Assembly: GCA_017305535.1 (NCBI GenBank)
Contig: JAFKKN010000002.1
Location: 248,001 to 312,000, forward strand
Direction: 5' to 3'
Origin: Hyphomicrobiales bacterium
GTDB taxonomy: Bacteria > Pseudomonadota > Alphaproteobacteria > Rhizobiales > Xanthobacteraceae
DNA: 64,000 bases
Shown here: in pieces, positions 48,356 through 57,442 of the stretch
Position numbering within the stretch: the first letter of the stretch is position 1
How the letters are laid out: each line of letters begins with the position of its first letter
Notes under the pieces: generated by a model
Database searches by the model: none
Told to the model about the DNA's origin: nothing
Seen by the model: only the letters and a program-made list of their open reading frames with translations
Program-made: the position numbers and the translations under genes

Positions 48356-49507
48356 CTAACCTTTGTTTTTCTTTGACTTTTCCTTGCCGCCCGCGCCCTT
48401 CTTACCGTTGCTCTTGTCATCCCTGGCCTTCTCGTCCTTCGGCTTGTCGTCCTTCTTGCGGTTGGTGAAGCGGGCATTGCCGAGGCCGGTGCCGATGGTC
48501 AAAACACCCCAGCGCGCGACGTCCTGCATGAACGGCATTTCGCTGAGGCCCTGCGCCACGCCGTCATTGTGCATCAGGATGGCGGTGTCGTGCTCGCCGA
48601 TCATCGGGATCGCCTCGACCAGGCTGGCGGGCAGGTTGAAGCGGCTGCTTTCCCAGTTGCCGGGCAGGTTCTGCGCGCCCTTCTCGATCGCGCCATCCTC
48701 CTCGATCACGCCGGGGCAGGAGATGCCGATGAAGGGCGCGAGTTTCAGCCCCTCGGCGTCGGCCTGTTCGATCAGATCCTTGAGCATCTTCACCAGCCGC
48801 TTCACCGCGCCTTCGCGCGTGGGCTCGTCGTCGGCGTGACGCCACAAATCCGATTTCCAGACCGCCGCCTTGGAGAGGTCCTTCGCCTTCTTCCATCGGG
48901 TTTCGACCACGCCGCAACGGATGTTGGAGCCGCCGATATCGACCGCCAAAATGCTGTCATAGGCCTCGAAGATCCACGGCGGCGCCAGATGCAGGCAGCC
49001 GATCAAGCCTGCCTCGTCGGGATGAAAGCGAATCGGGATCAGGTCGACCTTCAATCCTTCCGCCTTGAGGATCAGGTCAGCGCGGGCGATGGCGATCTCG
49101 CCCACCCGGCTTTGCCGAAACCCGCCGCCGACCACGATGCGTTCGGTATCGGCCCAGGCCTTGGTCTTGAGGAAGCGGCGGGTGACATAGGCCAGTTGCT
49201 GGGCGAACTCCTCCAGCGCGCCGTGCACCAGCGCTGCCGCCATCACGTCGTCGCCGCGCAACGCCTCGTCCAGCGTGGTCTTGCTGAGGTCGTCGGTGGG
49301 CTTCTTGCCGAGCGGATCGTCGCCGTTCTTCTTCAGCGGCTTGCGCCAGTCGTCGAGGATCTGCTGAAACGCGCCCTTGCTGGCGCGGTCGCCGAGAAAG
49401 CCGTCGTCGTCCTTCAATTCGATGTTGTAGCTGTCGATATCGACCGACGGCAGCCGCGCCGCGCCATGCCTGCCGATGCCGGAGGTGGTGATGTTGCCGT
49501 CCGCCAT
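48356..49507 (-). CDS. ROK-family (sugar kinase-like) protein with circularly permuted motif order
   Basis: A 383-residue protein containing all ROK landmarks but in rotated order. Elements that normally close a ROK protein come first: RGDDVMAAALVHGALEEFAQQLAYVTR, then ERIVVGGGF (residues 123-130) and HPDEAGLIGCLHLAP (162-176). Elements that normally open it come after: phosphate-binding LAVDIGGSNIRCGVV (188-201), GISCPGVIEEDGAIEKGAQNLPG, catalytic-region HND (313-315) and IGTGLGNARF (338-347). A Lys/Asp-rich tail (350-383) follows. ROK kinases phosphorylate sugars with ATP. Here the fold could be kept because the natural ends are close in space. The gene is alone, divergent from rplU. Confidence 0.85.
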   Translation of the reverse strand: MADGNITTSGIGRHGAARLPSVDIDSYNIELKDDDGFLGDRASKGAFQQILDDWRKPLKKNGDDPLGKKPTDDLSKTTLDEALRGDDVMAAALVHGALEEFAQQLAYVTRRFLKTKAWADTERIVVGGGFRQSRVGEIAIARADLILKAEGLKVDLIPIRFHPDEAGLIGCLHLAPPWIFEAYDSILAVDIGGSNIRCGVVETRWKKAKDLSKAAVWKSDLWRHADDEPTREGAVKRLVKMLKDLIEQADAEGLKLAPFIGISCPGVIEEDGAIEKGAQNLPGNWESSRFNLPASLVEAIPMIGEHDTAILMHNDGVAQGLSEMPFMQDVARWGVLTIGTGLGNARFTNRKKDDKPKDEKARDDKSNGKKGAGGKEKSKKNKG

Positions 49508-49833
49508 GCCGCCCCTTCATCCTCTCGTGAGCGTAGGACAACGGCCGGGGAACCGGTTGGTTTCAGCCCTACGGCCGACCAATCCGGCCGGGACGGCCGC
49601 GAAAACCCGCCAAACCCTTCATTCGCGGTCCTTTTCGCCGGGTTTCGCCTTGACTCCACGCTTCTCCCGACTATAAGTCCCGGCACGCGGCGCCAGGTTT
49701 TCCTTGCGCCGATTGTTTTTGCGTGGCCGGCGGGCATCCGCCCGAGGCGCGCGAAATTCGCCCTTATCGACTGAACAAGAAGCCGGGCCGGAGCGATCCG
49801 AGCATCGGAATCGAACACGAAGGAATGAAAACG
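49508..49833. other. Divergent promoter region of the ROK gene and rplU
   Basis: No gene; contains the rplU promoter at 49650-49677 and a 150-bp leader before the rplU start, long enough for an autoregulatory structure, though none is clear by eye. Confidence 0.55.
49650..49677 (+). promoter_or_regulatory. Sigma70-type promoter of rplU-rpmA
   Basis: TTGACT, 16-bp spacer, TATAAG, close to the housekeeping consensus; about 155 bp before the rplU start. Confidence 0.65.
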
Positions 49834-50220
49834 ATGTTCGCAGTCATCAAAACCGGCGGCCGGCAGTACCGCGTCGTTCCGGAAGATGTACTCGAGATTG
49901 GCAAGATCGCCGGCGAAGTCGGCACGATCGTGCAACTGGATAACGTGCTGGTGCTCGGCGGCGATACGCCGGTGCTCGGCACCCCGACCGTGGCGGGCGC
50001 CACCGTGGCAGCGGAAGTGCTCGACCACAAGCGCGGCCCCAAGGTCATCGCGTTCAAGAAGCGTCGCCGCAAGAATTCGAAGCGCAAGCGTGGCTATCGC
50101 GACGAGATCACCGTGCTGCGCATCACCGAGATCCTCGCCGACGGCAAGAAGCCCACGGTCGGTCCGCGTCCGAAGCGCGAGAAGGCCGCCGCGAAGCCGG
50201 CGGAAGCCGCCGCCGAGTAA
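49834..50220 (+). CDS. rplU: 50S ribosomal protein L21
   Basis: A 128-residue L21 protein starting FAVIKTGGRQYRVVPEDVLEIGKIAGEVG with the conserved KRRRKNSKRKRGYRDEITVLRITEI rRNA-binding region. It has a C-terminal Ala/Lys-rich tail of about 20 residues beyond the E. coli length, common in alphaproteobacteria. The ATG at 49834 has AAGGA about 9 bases before it; the ATG at 49825 is too close to that site. First gene of the rplU-rpmA pair. Confidence 0.97.
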   Translation: MFAVIKTGGRQYRVVPEDVLEIGKIAGEVGTIVQLDNVLVLGGDTPVLGTPTVAGATVAAEVLDHKRGPKVIAFKKRRRKNSKRKRGYRDEITVLRITEILADGKKPTVGPRPKREKAAAKPAEAAAE

Positions 50221-50335
50221 TCGCGTGACGTGATCGCTCCGGGAAATTCAGAGCGATTACAATTTACGAGACAAAAAGTGAGATGATTCCGTCAAGGAAT
50301 CAAACTACTGTGTTCTAGAGATTTGGAGACGAGCC

Positions 50336-50608
50336 ATGGCTCACAAAAAAGCAGGCGGTTCATCACGTAACGGCCGCGATTCCGCGGGCAAGCGCCTTGG
50401 CATCAAGGCCTACGGCGGCGAACACGTCATTCCCGGCAACATCATTGCGCGTCAACGCGGCACCACCTGGCATCCCGGCCTTAATGTCGGCATGGGGACG
50501 GACCATACGTTGTTCGCCAAGATTGAAGGCCGCGTTGAGTTCCGTGCCAAAGCCAACGGCCGCACTTTCGTATCGGTACTCCCGATGGTGGAAGCTGCGG
50601 CCGAGTAG
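50336..50608 (+). CDS. rpmA: 50S ribosomal protein L27
   Basis: A 90-residue L27 protein: [47 protein letters not shown] is the conserved N-terminus that reaches toward the peptidyl-transferase centre. GGAGACGAGCC precedes the ATG. It is 115 bp after rplU in the usual order and is followed by a strong terminator. Confidence 0.98.
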   Translation: MAHKKAGGSSRNGRDSAGKRLGIKAYGGEHVIPGNIIARQRGTTWHPGLNVGMGTDHTLFAKIEGRVEFRAKANGRTFVSVLPMVEAAAE

Positions 50609-50672
50609 AGACGGTGGAAACATTCGAGTCCGCCGGGTCCTGTTGAACCGGCGGAGTCGTCAAGGCTCCTGA

Positions 50673-50705
50673 GGGGAGGCGGGAAACCGGCCTCCCCTTT
50701 TCGTT
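50673..50705 (+). terminator. Rho-independent terminator after rpmA
   Basis: GGGGAGGC ... GCCTCCCC stem with a small loop, followed by TTTTCGTTTT. It ends the rplU-rpmA unit. Confidence 0.85.
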
Positions 50706-50760
50706 TTGCGTGTTTCGCGTTCGTGCGTTTCGCAAAGGTTTGACGCCCAAGGAGCCGACC

Positions 50761-51357
50761 ATGTTGCAGGAATTCTCCACGCCCATCTCACGACAGCCAA
50801 GTACCGTCGTCCTCGAGACAGAACGGCTGACCCTGCGCAAGCCGACCCTCGCGGACGTAAAAGCCATTACCGGTCTCGCCAACGATCGCCGCATCGCCGA
50901 GAACACGCGCCGCCTGCCGCATCCATATCGGCAGGACGACGCCACGCACTTCGTCAAGACCGTCGCCGGCGACGGGTCCAACACCGTGTTTCTGATCGAA
51001 CATCACCACACGCCGGTCGGCGTGGTCGGTGTCGATTGGCGCAAGCCGGAGACGCCCGAACTCGGCTACTGGCTCGGCATCGACTATTGGGGCCGCGGCT
51101 TCGGCACCGAAGCGGCGCGCGCCACGATCGACTTCGCCTTCGAGGAATTCGCCATCGAGCAGATGATCTCCGGCGCGCGCGTGGTCAATCCGGCGTCGCG
51201 CAACATCCTGGAGAAGTGCGGCTTCCAGTGGAGCGGCGTCGAACTGCACCGCTTCGAGGCGCTCGGCTCGTCCTCGCCGGTCGACTGCTTCCGGCTGACG
51301 CGCGGCGTGTGGTCGTCACTCAAGAACTGGGGCCACGCCGCGCGACGCGGCGGCTGA
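50761..51357 (+). CDS. GNAT-family N-acetyltransferase (RimJ/RimL-like)
   Basis: A 198-residue acetyltransferase: LETERLTLRKPTLADVKAITGLANDRRIAENTRRLPHPY is the typical start of the RimJ/RimL sub-family. The acetyl-CoA-binding region is ELGYWLGIDYWGRGFGTEAARATIDFAFEEF and the late VNPASRNILEKCGF closes the fold. It transfers an acetyl group to an unknown amine. I chose the ATG at 50761 because AAGGAG lies 6-7 bases upstream. It stands between rpmA and kup, a position conserved next to rplU-rpmA-obgE in related genomes. Confidence 0.9.
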   Translation: MLQEFSTPISRQPSTVVLETERLTLRKPTLADVKAITGLANDRRIAENTRRLPHPYRQDDATHFVKTVAGDGSNTVFLIEHHHTPVGVVGVDWRKPETPELGYWLGIDYWGRGFGTEAARATIDFAFEEFAIEQMISGARVVNPASRNILEKCGFQWSGVELHRFEALGSSSPVDCFRLTRGVWSSLKNWGHAARRGG

Positions 51358-51380
51358 CACGCATCCGCATCACGACACGT

Positions 51381-51420
51381 CAAGGGCCCGATCCGGCATT
51401 CCCGGATCGGGCCCTTGTTT
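51381..51420 (+). terminator. Strong terminator after the GNAT gene
   Basis: CAAGGGCCCGATCCGG and its perfect 16-bp complement CCGGATCGGGCCCTTG flank a five-base loop, followed by TTTC. Confidence 0.88.
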
Positions 51421-51541
51421 CATGCGGCGGCATGTAGCTGCCCGGTCGGCATTTAGACACCGGTGCACAAGCGTAACGAACTGAGCGTGCGCGAATCCCG
51501 TAGCAATTTGCCACGACCCATCGCAGACTATCAGGAAGATC

Positions 51542-53497
51542 GTGTCCGGCCGGTCGGCTACCGCGACAGGCGAGCCTGAGGAAACGTCAGTGACTGCCAT
51601 TCCGGATGCAGCATCTAGTCACGGGAGCGGCCTGCCCACCGCGGCAACCATCGGCGCGCTCGGCGTCGTCTATGGCGACATCGGCACCAGCCCGCTGTAT
51701 GCGTTGAAGGAAGCCGCGCGAGCGGCCACGCACGGCGGCGCGCTGACGCCGGATGCCGTGCTTGGCGTGGTGTCGCTGATCCTCTGGGCCCTGATCCTGA
51801 TCATCTCGCTGAAATACGCCATGCTGATCCTGCGCGCCGACAATCGCGGTGAAGGCGGTATCGTCGCGCTGCTGGCGCTGCTCTCCGCACGCAACGCCAG
51901 GCCCGGCACGTGGCGCGCGCAGCTTCTCGTCGTCGGACTGATCGGCGCCGCGCTGCTTTACGGCGACGGCGCCATCACGCCGGCGATCTCGGTGCTCAGC
52001 GCGGTCGAAGGCCTCAAGGTCGACGCGCCGTCGCTGACGCCGTTAGTGGTGCCGCTGACGACAGTGATCCTGATCGGGCTTTTCGTCGTCCAGAAGAAGG
52101 GCACCGGATTTATCGGCGGCATTTTCGGTCCGGTGATGCTGGCGTGGTTCGTAGTGCTGGCGCTGCTCGGCATCCACGGCATCGTGCGCGCGCCGCAGGT
52201 GCTGGTGGCGCTCAGTCCGTTTTACGCTTTCGATTTTCTGATCCACCAGAATTTCCACATCAGTTTCGGCATTCTCGGCGCGGCGTTTCTCGCGGTGACC
52301 GGCGGCGAGGCGATGTATGCCGACATGGGGCACTTCGGCCGGGTGCCGATCCGCCTCGCATGGTTCGCGGTGGCGTTGCCGGCCTTGATGCTGAATTACT
52401 TCGGTCAGGCCGCGCTGCTGATCACCGATCCGAGCGCGGCGGACAATCCGTTCTATCAGCTCGCGCCCGACATCCTGCATTATCCGCTGGTCGCCTTCGC
52501 CACCCTCGCCACCGTGATCGCATCGCAGGCGATCATCTCCGGCGTGTTCTCGCTGACCCAGCAATCGATCCAGCTCGGCTTCCTGCCGCGCATGCAGATC
52601 AACCACACCACCAGCCACGCCATCGGCCAGATCTACGTGCCGCTGGTGAACTGGCTGCTGGCCGCGGCCACGCTCGGCGCGGTCTTCGCGTTCGGCACAT
52701 CGGACGCGCTGGCGGGCGCCTATGGCATCGCGGTGTCACTGCTGATGGCGATCACCACGCTGTTGGCCGCGCTGGTCGCGTTGCAGTGGGGCTATTCACC
52801 GATCATCGTCATCGCGGTGAACGGCTTCTTCTTCGCCATCGATTGCGTGTTCTTCGCCGCCAATTCGGCAAAGCTGTTCGAGGGCGGCTGGTTTCCGCTG
52901 CTGCTCGCGGCCATCGTGGCGTTCCTGATGCTGACCTGGCGCGGCGGCGTCAAGCTGGTGGAAGCGGCGCGCGCCAAGCTGCGCCAGCCCGAGGAAGACC
53001 TGATCGAAACCGCCGTCAGCCGATGCCGCACGCGATTGCCCGGCACCGCCGTCTTCCTCGCCTCCGCGCCCCACGGCGTGCCGCTGGCGCTGACGCAGTT
53101 CGTCAAGCACAACCACGTCCTGCACGAACGGGTCATTCTGGTGACGGTGGTGATCGAGGAACTCCCGCGCATCGACGACGACAAGAAGATCGAGGTGATC
53201 GAGATCGTCGAAGGCATCACCCGCGTCATCCTGCACTACGGTTTCATGCAGTATCCGACCATCTACGACGGCCTTCGCCTCGCCTGCGAACAGGGCAAGC
53301 TGCCGGGCATCGATCTCACCGATGTCACCTACTACATCGGCCGCGAAACCATCATTCCGAGCGACCAGGTCGCCGGCATGTGGGTGTGGCGCGAATCCAT
53401 CTTCGCATTCCTGCAACGCAACGCCGAACGAACCGCCGCCTTTTTCGGCGTGCCGACCGGACAGGTGGTCGAGTTCGGCACCGAGATCGAGATTTAG
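51542..53497 (+). CDS. kup: Kup-type low-affinity potassium uptake protein
   Basis: A 651-residue membrane protein of the KUP/HAK family: ALGVVYGDIGTSPLYALKEA opens the first helix, GEGGIVALLALL follows, and LLYGDGAITPAISVLSAVEGL is the family hallmark. About twelve membrane segments precede a cytoplasmic C-terminal domain of around 190 residues. It imports K+ with protons. The start could be GTG at 51542 (AGGA nearby) or GTG at 51590; I kept the longer one. Single gene between two independent transcription units. Confidence 0.95.
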   Translation: MSGRSATATGEPEETSVTAIPDAASSHGSGLPTAATIGALGVVYGDIGTSPLYALKEAARAATHGGALTPDAVLGVVSLILWALILIISLKYAMLILRADNRGEGGIVALLALLSARNARPGTWRAQLLVVGLIGAALLYGDGAITPAISVLSAVEGLKVDAPSLTPLVVPLTTVILIGLFVVQKKGTGFIGGIFGPVMLAWFVVLALLGIHGIVRAPQVLVALSPFYAFDFLIHQNFHISFGILGAAFLAVTGGEAMYADMGHFGRVPIRLAWFAVALPALMLNYFGQAALLITDPSAADNPFYQLAPDILHYPLVAFATLATVIASQAIISGVFSLTQQSIQLGFLPRMQINHTTSHAIGQIYVPLVNWLLAAATLGAVFAFGTSDALAGAYGIAVSLLMAITTLLAALVALQWGYSPIIVIAVNGFFFAIDCVFFAANSAKLFEGGWFPLLLAAIVAFLMLTWRGGVKLVEAARAKLRQPEEDLIETAVSRCRTRLPGTAVFLASAPHGVPLALTQFVKHNHVLHERVILVTVVIEELPRIDDDKKIEVIEIVEGITRVILHYGFMQYPTIYDGLRLACEQGKLPGIDLTDVTYYIGRETIIPSDQVAGMWVWRESIFAFLQRNAERTAAFFGVPTGQVVEFGTEIEI

Positions 53498-53623
53498 ATT
53501 CAGGCGCGTGGACGCGTAAATCTTCGTCGATGATCGCGGCTTCACAACTTCAATCCGGTGTTGGTGACGAGGCCGCATGCCGGCTATACAACGGTCGCAT
53601 AACCGCCCATGCGAGGTGGATAC

Positions 53624-54229
53624 ATGACCAATGTCAAAGGTCCCATCATATCGTTTGCGGACCTGCCATCGATCGAAGCCTATCTGTCGGCGCACGAGGG
53701 AAGCGAGAGCGGCTTCTGGCTCAAGCTCGCCAAAGCCGGTGCGCCGAAAACAACCATCACCAAGGCGCAGGCCGTTGAGGCCGCGTTGTGTCATGGATGG
53801 ATCGACGGTCAGCTCGGGACGTTCGATGAGCATTACTTTTTGGTGAAAATGACGCCGCGACGAAGCGCGAGCCGGTGGTCCGCAAACAATCGCGATACCG
53901 CTGAGCGTCTTATGCGCGAAACGCGCATGCAGCCCGCCGGATTGCGCGAGGTCGAGAAGGCCAAGGCCGACGGGCGCTGGAGCGCGGCGTATCAATCCCA
54001 AAGCAAGGCCGAACCTCCGGCCGATTTCCTGGCCGCACTGACTGCAAATGCGAAGGCGGAACGGGCGTTCGCGACGCTCGACCGCGCCAACAGGTACGCC
54101 TTCGTCTACCGCGTCAACGATGCCAGGCGCCCCGAGACGCGGACGAAACGCATTCGCGAATTCGTCGCCATGCTCGCCCGGGGCGAAACCATTCATCCGA
54201 CCAAAAGCAAGCGGGCGCCAAAGGCCTGA
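53624..54229 (+). CDS. YdeI/OmpD-associated family protein
   Basis: A 201-residue protein starting FADLPSIEAYLSAHEGSESGFWLKLAKAGAPKTTITKAQAVEAALCHGWIDGQLGTFDEHYFLVKMTPRRSASRWS, the pattern of the YdeI/bacteriocin-protection family. The C-terminal helical half ending VNDARRPETRTKRIREFVAMLARGE is also typical. Function is poorly known; relatives are linked to resistance to membrane-active agents. I chose the ATG at 53624 with GAGGTGG upstream. It stands alone; a palindromic repeat follows. Confidence 0.87.
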   Translation: MTNVKGPIISFADLPSIEAYLSAHEGSESGFWLKLAKAGAPKTTITKAQAVEAALCHGWIDGQLGTFDEHYFLVKMTPRRSASRWSANNRDTAERLMRETRMQPAGLREVEKAKADGRWSAAYQSQSKAEPPADFLAALTANAKAERAFATLDRANRYAFVYRVNDARRPETRTKRIREFVAMLARGETIHPTKSKRAPKA

Positions 54230-54338
54230 GGAGGCAGCGGAGCGGAGAAAGAACGCATCAGAGTCCAAATTCCAATTGCTTCACCTCATTGCGAGCACGC
54301 GAGCCGACGTTTCGTGCGCGGAGCTGCAACATAAACGC

Positions 54339-54462
54339 GTCGTCCCCGCGCAGGCGGGGACCCAGACTCGGCAGCAGCAATGAGACGAAAAGCGCCCGTG
54401 GCCCGCGCTTGGAAAAGCAATTAAGGCCAGGGGTAATGGGTCCCCGCCTGCGCGGGGACGAC
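54339..54462. repeat. Intergenic palindromic repeat, family 2, copy 1
   Basis: GTCGTCCCCGCGCAGGCGGG and the inverted CCCGCCTGCGCGGGGACGAC about 85 bp apart, between convergent genes. Related to 62379-62497. Confidence 0.75.
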
Positions 54463-54492
54463 GAGCCAATTTCCATACCTCACTCATTCCAC

Positions 54493-56112
54493 CTAGAACA
54501 GCCGATAGAACAGCACATACAAACTGCCCGACAGCAGGATCGCGGCGGGCAGCGTCAGCACCCAAGCCATCGCGAGATTGCGGATGGTCTTGAGTTGCAG
54601 GCCCGAGCCGTTGGCGGCCATGGTGCCGGCGACACCCGACGACAGCACATGCGTGGTGGACACCGGCAGGCCGAACACGTCGGCGGCGCCGATGGTGGCG
54701 GCGGCGACCAGCTCCGCCGACGCGCCTTGCGCATAGGTCAGATGCGTCTTGCCGATCTTCTCGCCGACCGTGACCACGATGCGCTTCCAGCCGATCATGG
54801 TGCCGAGGCCGAGCGCGATCGCCACCGCGATCTTCACCCAGGTCGGAATGAACTTGGTGGCGCTATCCAGCGTACCCTTGTAGGTGCTCAACACCTTCAC
54901 CTCGGCGGCGCTGAGATCGTTCTCCTTGTCCTTCATCAGGAAACGGATCGCTTCCGCCGCGAGATACATGTCGTTGCGGGTGTTGCCCACCGCATCGGCC
55001 GGCACCTTGTCGAGCGAACCATACTTCAGCACGTCATCGCCGATGCTCTTCACCAGCACCGCCAGCGACGGATAGGTGCCCTCGTTGATCTTGCGCTCCG
55101 CCACATAGGCGGTGACGGCCGGACGCGGATTGCCGAGAATGTTATAGCCGTCGCCCTTGGCCGCGATCACCTCCGAGGCCGCGGTGGACGCCGCCTGAAA
55201 CTGCGCCACCTGCGAGACCGGCAGCGCGCGATTGAGCGCGTAGGCGGTCGGCACCGTGCCGATCAGGATCAGCATGATGAGGCCCATGCCCTTCTGGCCG
55301 TCATTGGAGCCGTGCGCGAAGCTGACGCCGGTGCAAGTCGCGATCAGCAAGCCGCGAATCCACAGCGGCGGCGCCTTGTTGCCTTCCGGCGCGGCATAGA
55401 GCGCGGGGTTGCGCACGATCATCTTGAGCAGCAGCAACAGCAACGCCGCGCAGACGAAGCCGAACAGCGGCGACAACAGCAGTGCATAGCCGATTTCCGT
55501 CGCCTTGCTCCAGTCGACGCCCGAGGTGCCGTCACGCCCGCGCATCAGCGCATTGGCGATGCCGACACCGATGATCGAGCCGATCAGCGTATGCGAGCTG
55601 GATGCCGGCAGGCCGAAATACCAGGTGCCGAGGTTCCAGACGATGGCCGCGATCAACAGCGCGAACACCATCGCGAAACCGGCGCCGCTGCCGACTTGCA
55701 GGATCAGTTCCACCGGCAACAGCGAGACGATGCCGAACGCCACCGCGCCGCTGGAGGCGATGACCCCGAGGAAATTGAACAGGCCCGACCACATCACCGC
55801 GAATTCGGCCGGCAGCGAATGCGTGTAGATCACGGTCGCGACCGCATTGGCGGTATCGTGGAAGCCGTTGACGAACTCGAATCCCAGCGCGATCAGCAAC
55901 GCCACCAGCAGCAAGATATATGGCAGGTAGGTGGTGACCTTCGCACCCGTCGCCTGCACGTCGACATAGATGCTGTAAGTGACGAACAGGAACCCCGCCG
56001 CGAGAATCCCGAAGAAGATAATCATCGTCATCGGGTTGAAGCCGCGGTCGAGATTGGGCCTGCCGCTCGACTTCCGTGGGTCGATACCGTCGCCGATTGC
56101 TACGTTGGTCAT
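54493..56112 (-). CDS. pitA: PiT-family inorganic phosphate transporter
   Basis: A 539-residue membrane protein of the PiT family. The two inverted signature repeats are visible: FEFVNGFHDTANAVATVIYTHSLPAEFAV in the first half and GVSFAHGSNDGQKGMGLIM in the second, the latter followed by the late PVSTTHVLSSGVAG. It imports phosphate with protons. A long hydrophilic insert (about residues 355-440) separates the halves, as in rhizobial homologues. I chose the ATG at 56112, where GAGG lies about 11 bases upstream; the longer frame to 56217 has a non-family leader. Single gene on the minus strand. Confidence 0.93.
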   Translation of the reverse strand: MTNVAIGDGIDPRKSSGRPNLDRGFNPMTMIIFFGILAAGFLFVTYSIYVDVQATGAKVTTYLPYILLLVALLIALGFEFVNGFHDTANAVATVIYTHSLPAEFAVMWSGLFNFLGVIASSGAVAFGIVSLLPVELILQVGSGAGFAMVFALLIAAIVWNLGTWYFGLPASSSHTLIGSIIGVGIANALMRGRDGTSGVDWSKATEIGYALLLSPLFGFVCAALLLLLLKMIVRNPALYAAPEGNKAPPLWIRGLLIATCTGVSFAHGSNDGQKGMGLIMLILIGTVPTAYALNRALPVSQVAQFQAASTAASEVIAAKGDGYNILGNPRPAVTAYVAERKINEGTYPSLAVLVKSIGDDVLKYGSLDKVPADAVGNTRNDMYLAAEAIRFLMKDKENDLSAAEVKVLSTYKGTLDSATKFIPTWVKIAVAIALGLGTMIGWKRIVVTVGEKIGKTHLTYAQGASAELVAAATIGAADVFGLPVSTTHVLSSGVAGTMAANGSGLQLKTIRNLAMAWVLTLPAAILLSGSLYVLFYRLF

Positions 56113-56280
56113 TCCAGCCGCCTCTTGTTCTTGTCCATCGGGCGCCTGTTCTGACGCATGGATTTGAAGGCTGGATGACAGTTGCTCCGCAGAAAGAACG
56201 GCAATGATGCCGTCCATGCGAAGGCAGGGACCCGATTAGCGTATGTTGCGCAGATGGTTTTCGTTGCACGACGCCAGCTC

Positions 56281-56342
56281 TGTCACCATCGCCGGACTTG
56301 ATCCGGCGATCCATCTGGCTTCGAAATGATGGATGCGCGGGC
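56281..56342. repeat. Short palindromic intergenic repeat remnant
   Basis: CGCCGGACTTGATCCGGCG, a hairpin, followed by ATCCATC ... GATGGAT. Resembles the common rhizobial-type intergenic palindromes but differs from families 1 and 2. Confidence 0.5.
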
Positions 56343-56423
56343 CTACGCCGCGCCGAAGGAGACTTCGACCCCCGCAGGCCCGGTCAAACCCGCGCAAGAC
56401 GCACAGCGCAACACCCGCGTTGA

Positions 56424-57335
56424 TCATGCCGGCGGATTGACCGGCGTGTCCTCGCGCCCGAGCGCCTGCTCGCGCAGGAAAATGTAGAACCCGGCGCCGA
56501 TGATGATGGCCGCGCCGATCAGGGTCGCCAGCGTCGGCACATCGCCGAACACGAAGTAACCGAACATCACCGCCCAGACGATCATCGAATACTGGTACGG
56601 CACCACGACGCTGGCGGGCGCGAGTTTCAGTGAACGATTGATGCATAGTGATGCGCCGACCGAGATCGCGCCGGCGATCGCGAACAGGCCAAAGCCGGGC
56701 ACACTCGGTGTCACCCAGCCGAACGGCAGCAGCAGCGCGCCGAATGTCAAGGTCCCGATGAACTGCGACGACGCCAGCACCAGGTCGGATGCGCCGCGCA
56801 ACGAGCGCGTGACAAGCATCAGCAGCGAGAACGAGATGCTGCCGCCGAGCGCGATCAGTGCCGGCCAGCTAATGGTCTGCGCCGATGGCCGCATCGCGAT
56901 CATGACGCCGCAGAAGCCAACCCCGACCGCGCACCAGCGCCGCCAGCCGACCTGCTCGCGCAGCACCAGCGCCGACAGCGCGGTGACGAAGATCGGCGAT
57001 GCCAGATAGAAGGTGATGACATCCGCCAGCGGCAGATACCTCACCGCGACGAAAAACGCGGCGACCTCCAGCGTCGAGAGCACGATGCGCAGCAGATGAA
57101 GACCGGGCCGCTCCAGCCGCATGAATTCGGCGCGGCCTCGCCAGATCAGCGGCGACAGCAACAGCAACGACGCAATGGCACGCAGAAACAGCAGTTGCCC
57201 CACCGGATGGGTCGCGACGATGTATTTGCCAAGTGCGTCGCCGAACGAGAACGCCCACACCCCCGCCAGCATCAGGGCGATGCCGGCGAGCCGCGCGGTG
57301 CGTTCGTTGGTGCCGGTCAAGATACGCGAGATCAT
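56424..57335 (-). CDS. DMT-superfamily (EamA) transporter
   Basis: A 303-residue membrane protein with ten hydrophobic segments arranged as two EamA repeats: GIALMLAGVWAFSFGDALGKYIV with the proline/charged loops, RYLPLADVITFYLASPIFVTALSALVL in the first repeat, and APASVVVPYQYSMIVWAVMFGYFVFGDVPTLATLIGAAIIIGAG in the second. Drug/metabolite exporters of this family move amino acids or other metabolites; its substrate is not evident. Single gene between pitA and the MFS gene on the same strand; gaps of about 100-300 bp argue against a tight operon. Confidence 0.9.
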   Translation of the reverse strand: MISRILTGTNERTARLAGIALMLAGVWAFSFGDALGKYIVATHPVGQLLFLRAIASLLLLSPLIWRGRAEFMRLERPGLHLLRIVLSTLEVAAFFVAVRYLPLADVITFYLASPIFVTALSALVLREQVGWRRWCAVGVGFCGVMIAMRPSAQTISWPALIALGGSISFSLLMLVTRSLRGASDLVLASSQFIGTLTFGALLLPFGWVTPSVPGFGLFAIAGAISVGASLCINRSLKLAPASVVVPYQYSMIVWAVMFGYFVFGDVPTLATLIGAAIIIGAGFYIFLREQALGREDTPVNPPA

Positions 57336-57442
57336 GCGGTGAACGTTATTCCGGAGGTGGAGCCTGCTCGATCAGCCTCCTTAGCACGCGGAAAAGGCGG
57401 ACATGTGTCGCTGTTGTCGCACACCTGCCCTGCCGGCGCGGC

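Noticed and set aside
54289-56154. Long plus-strand open frame of 621 codons over the phosphate transporter
   Set aside because: It mirrors the pitA gene on the other strand; composition is Gln/Arg/His-rich without domains.
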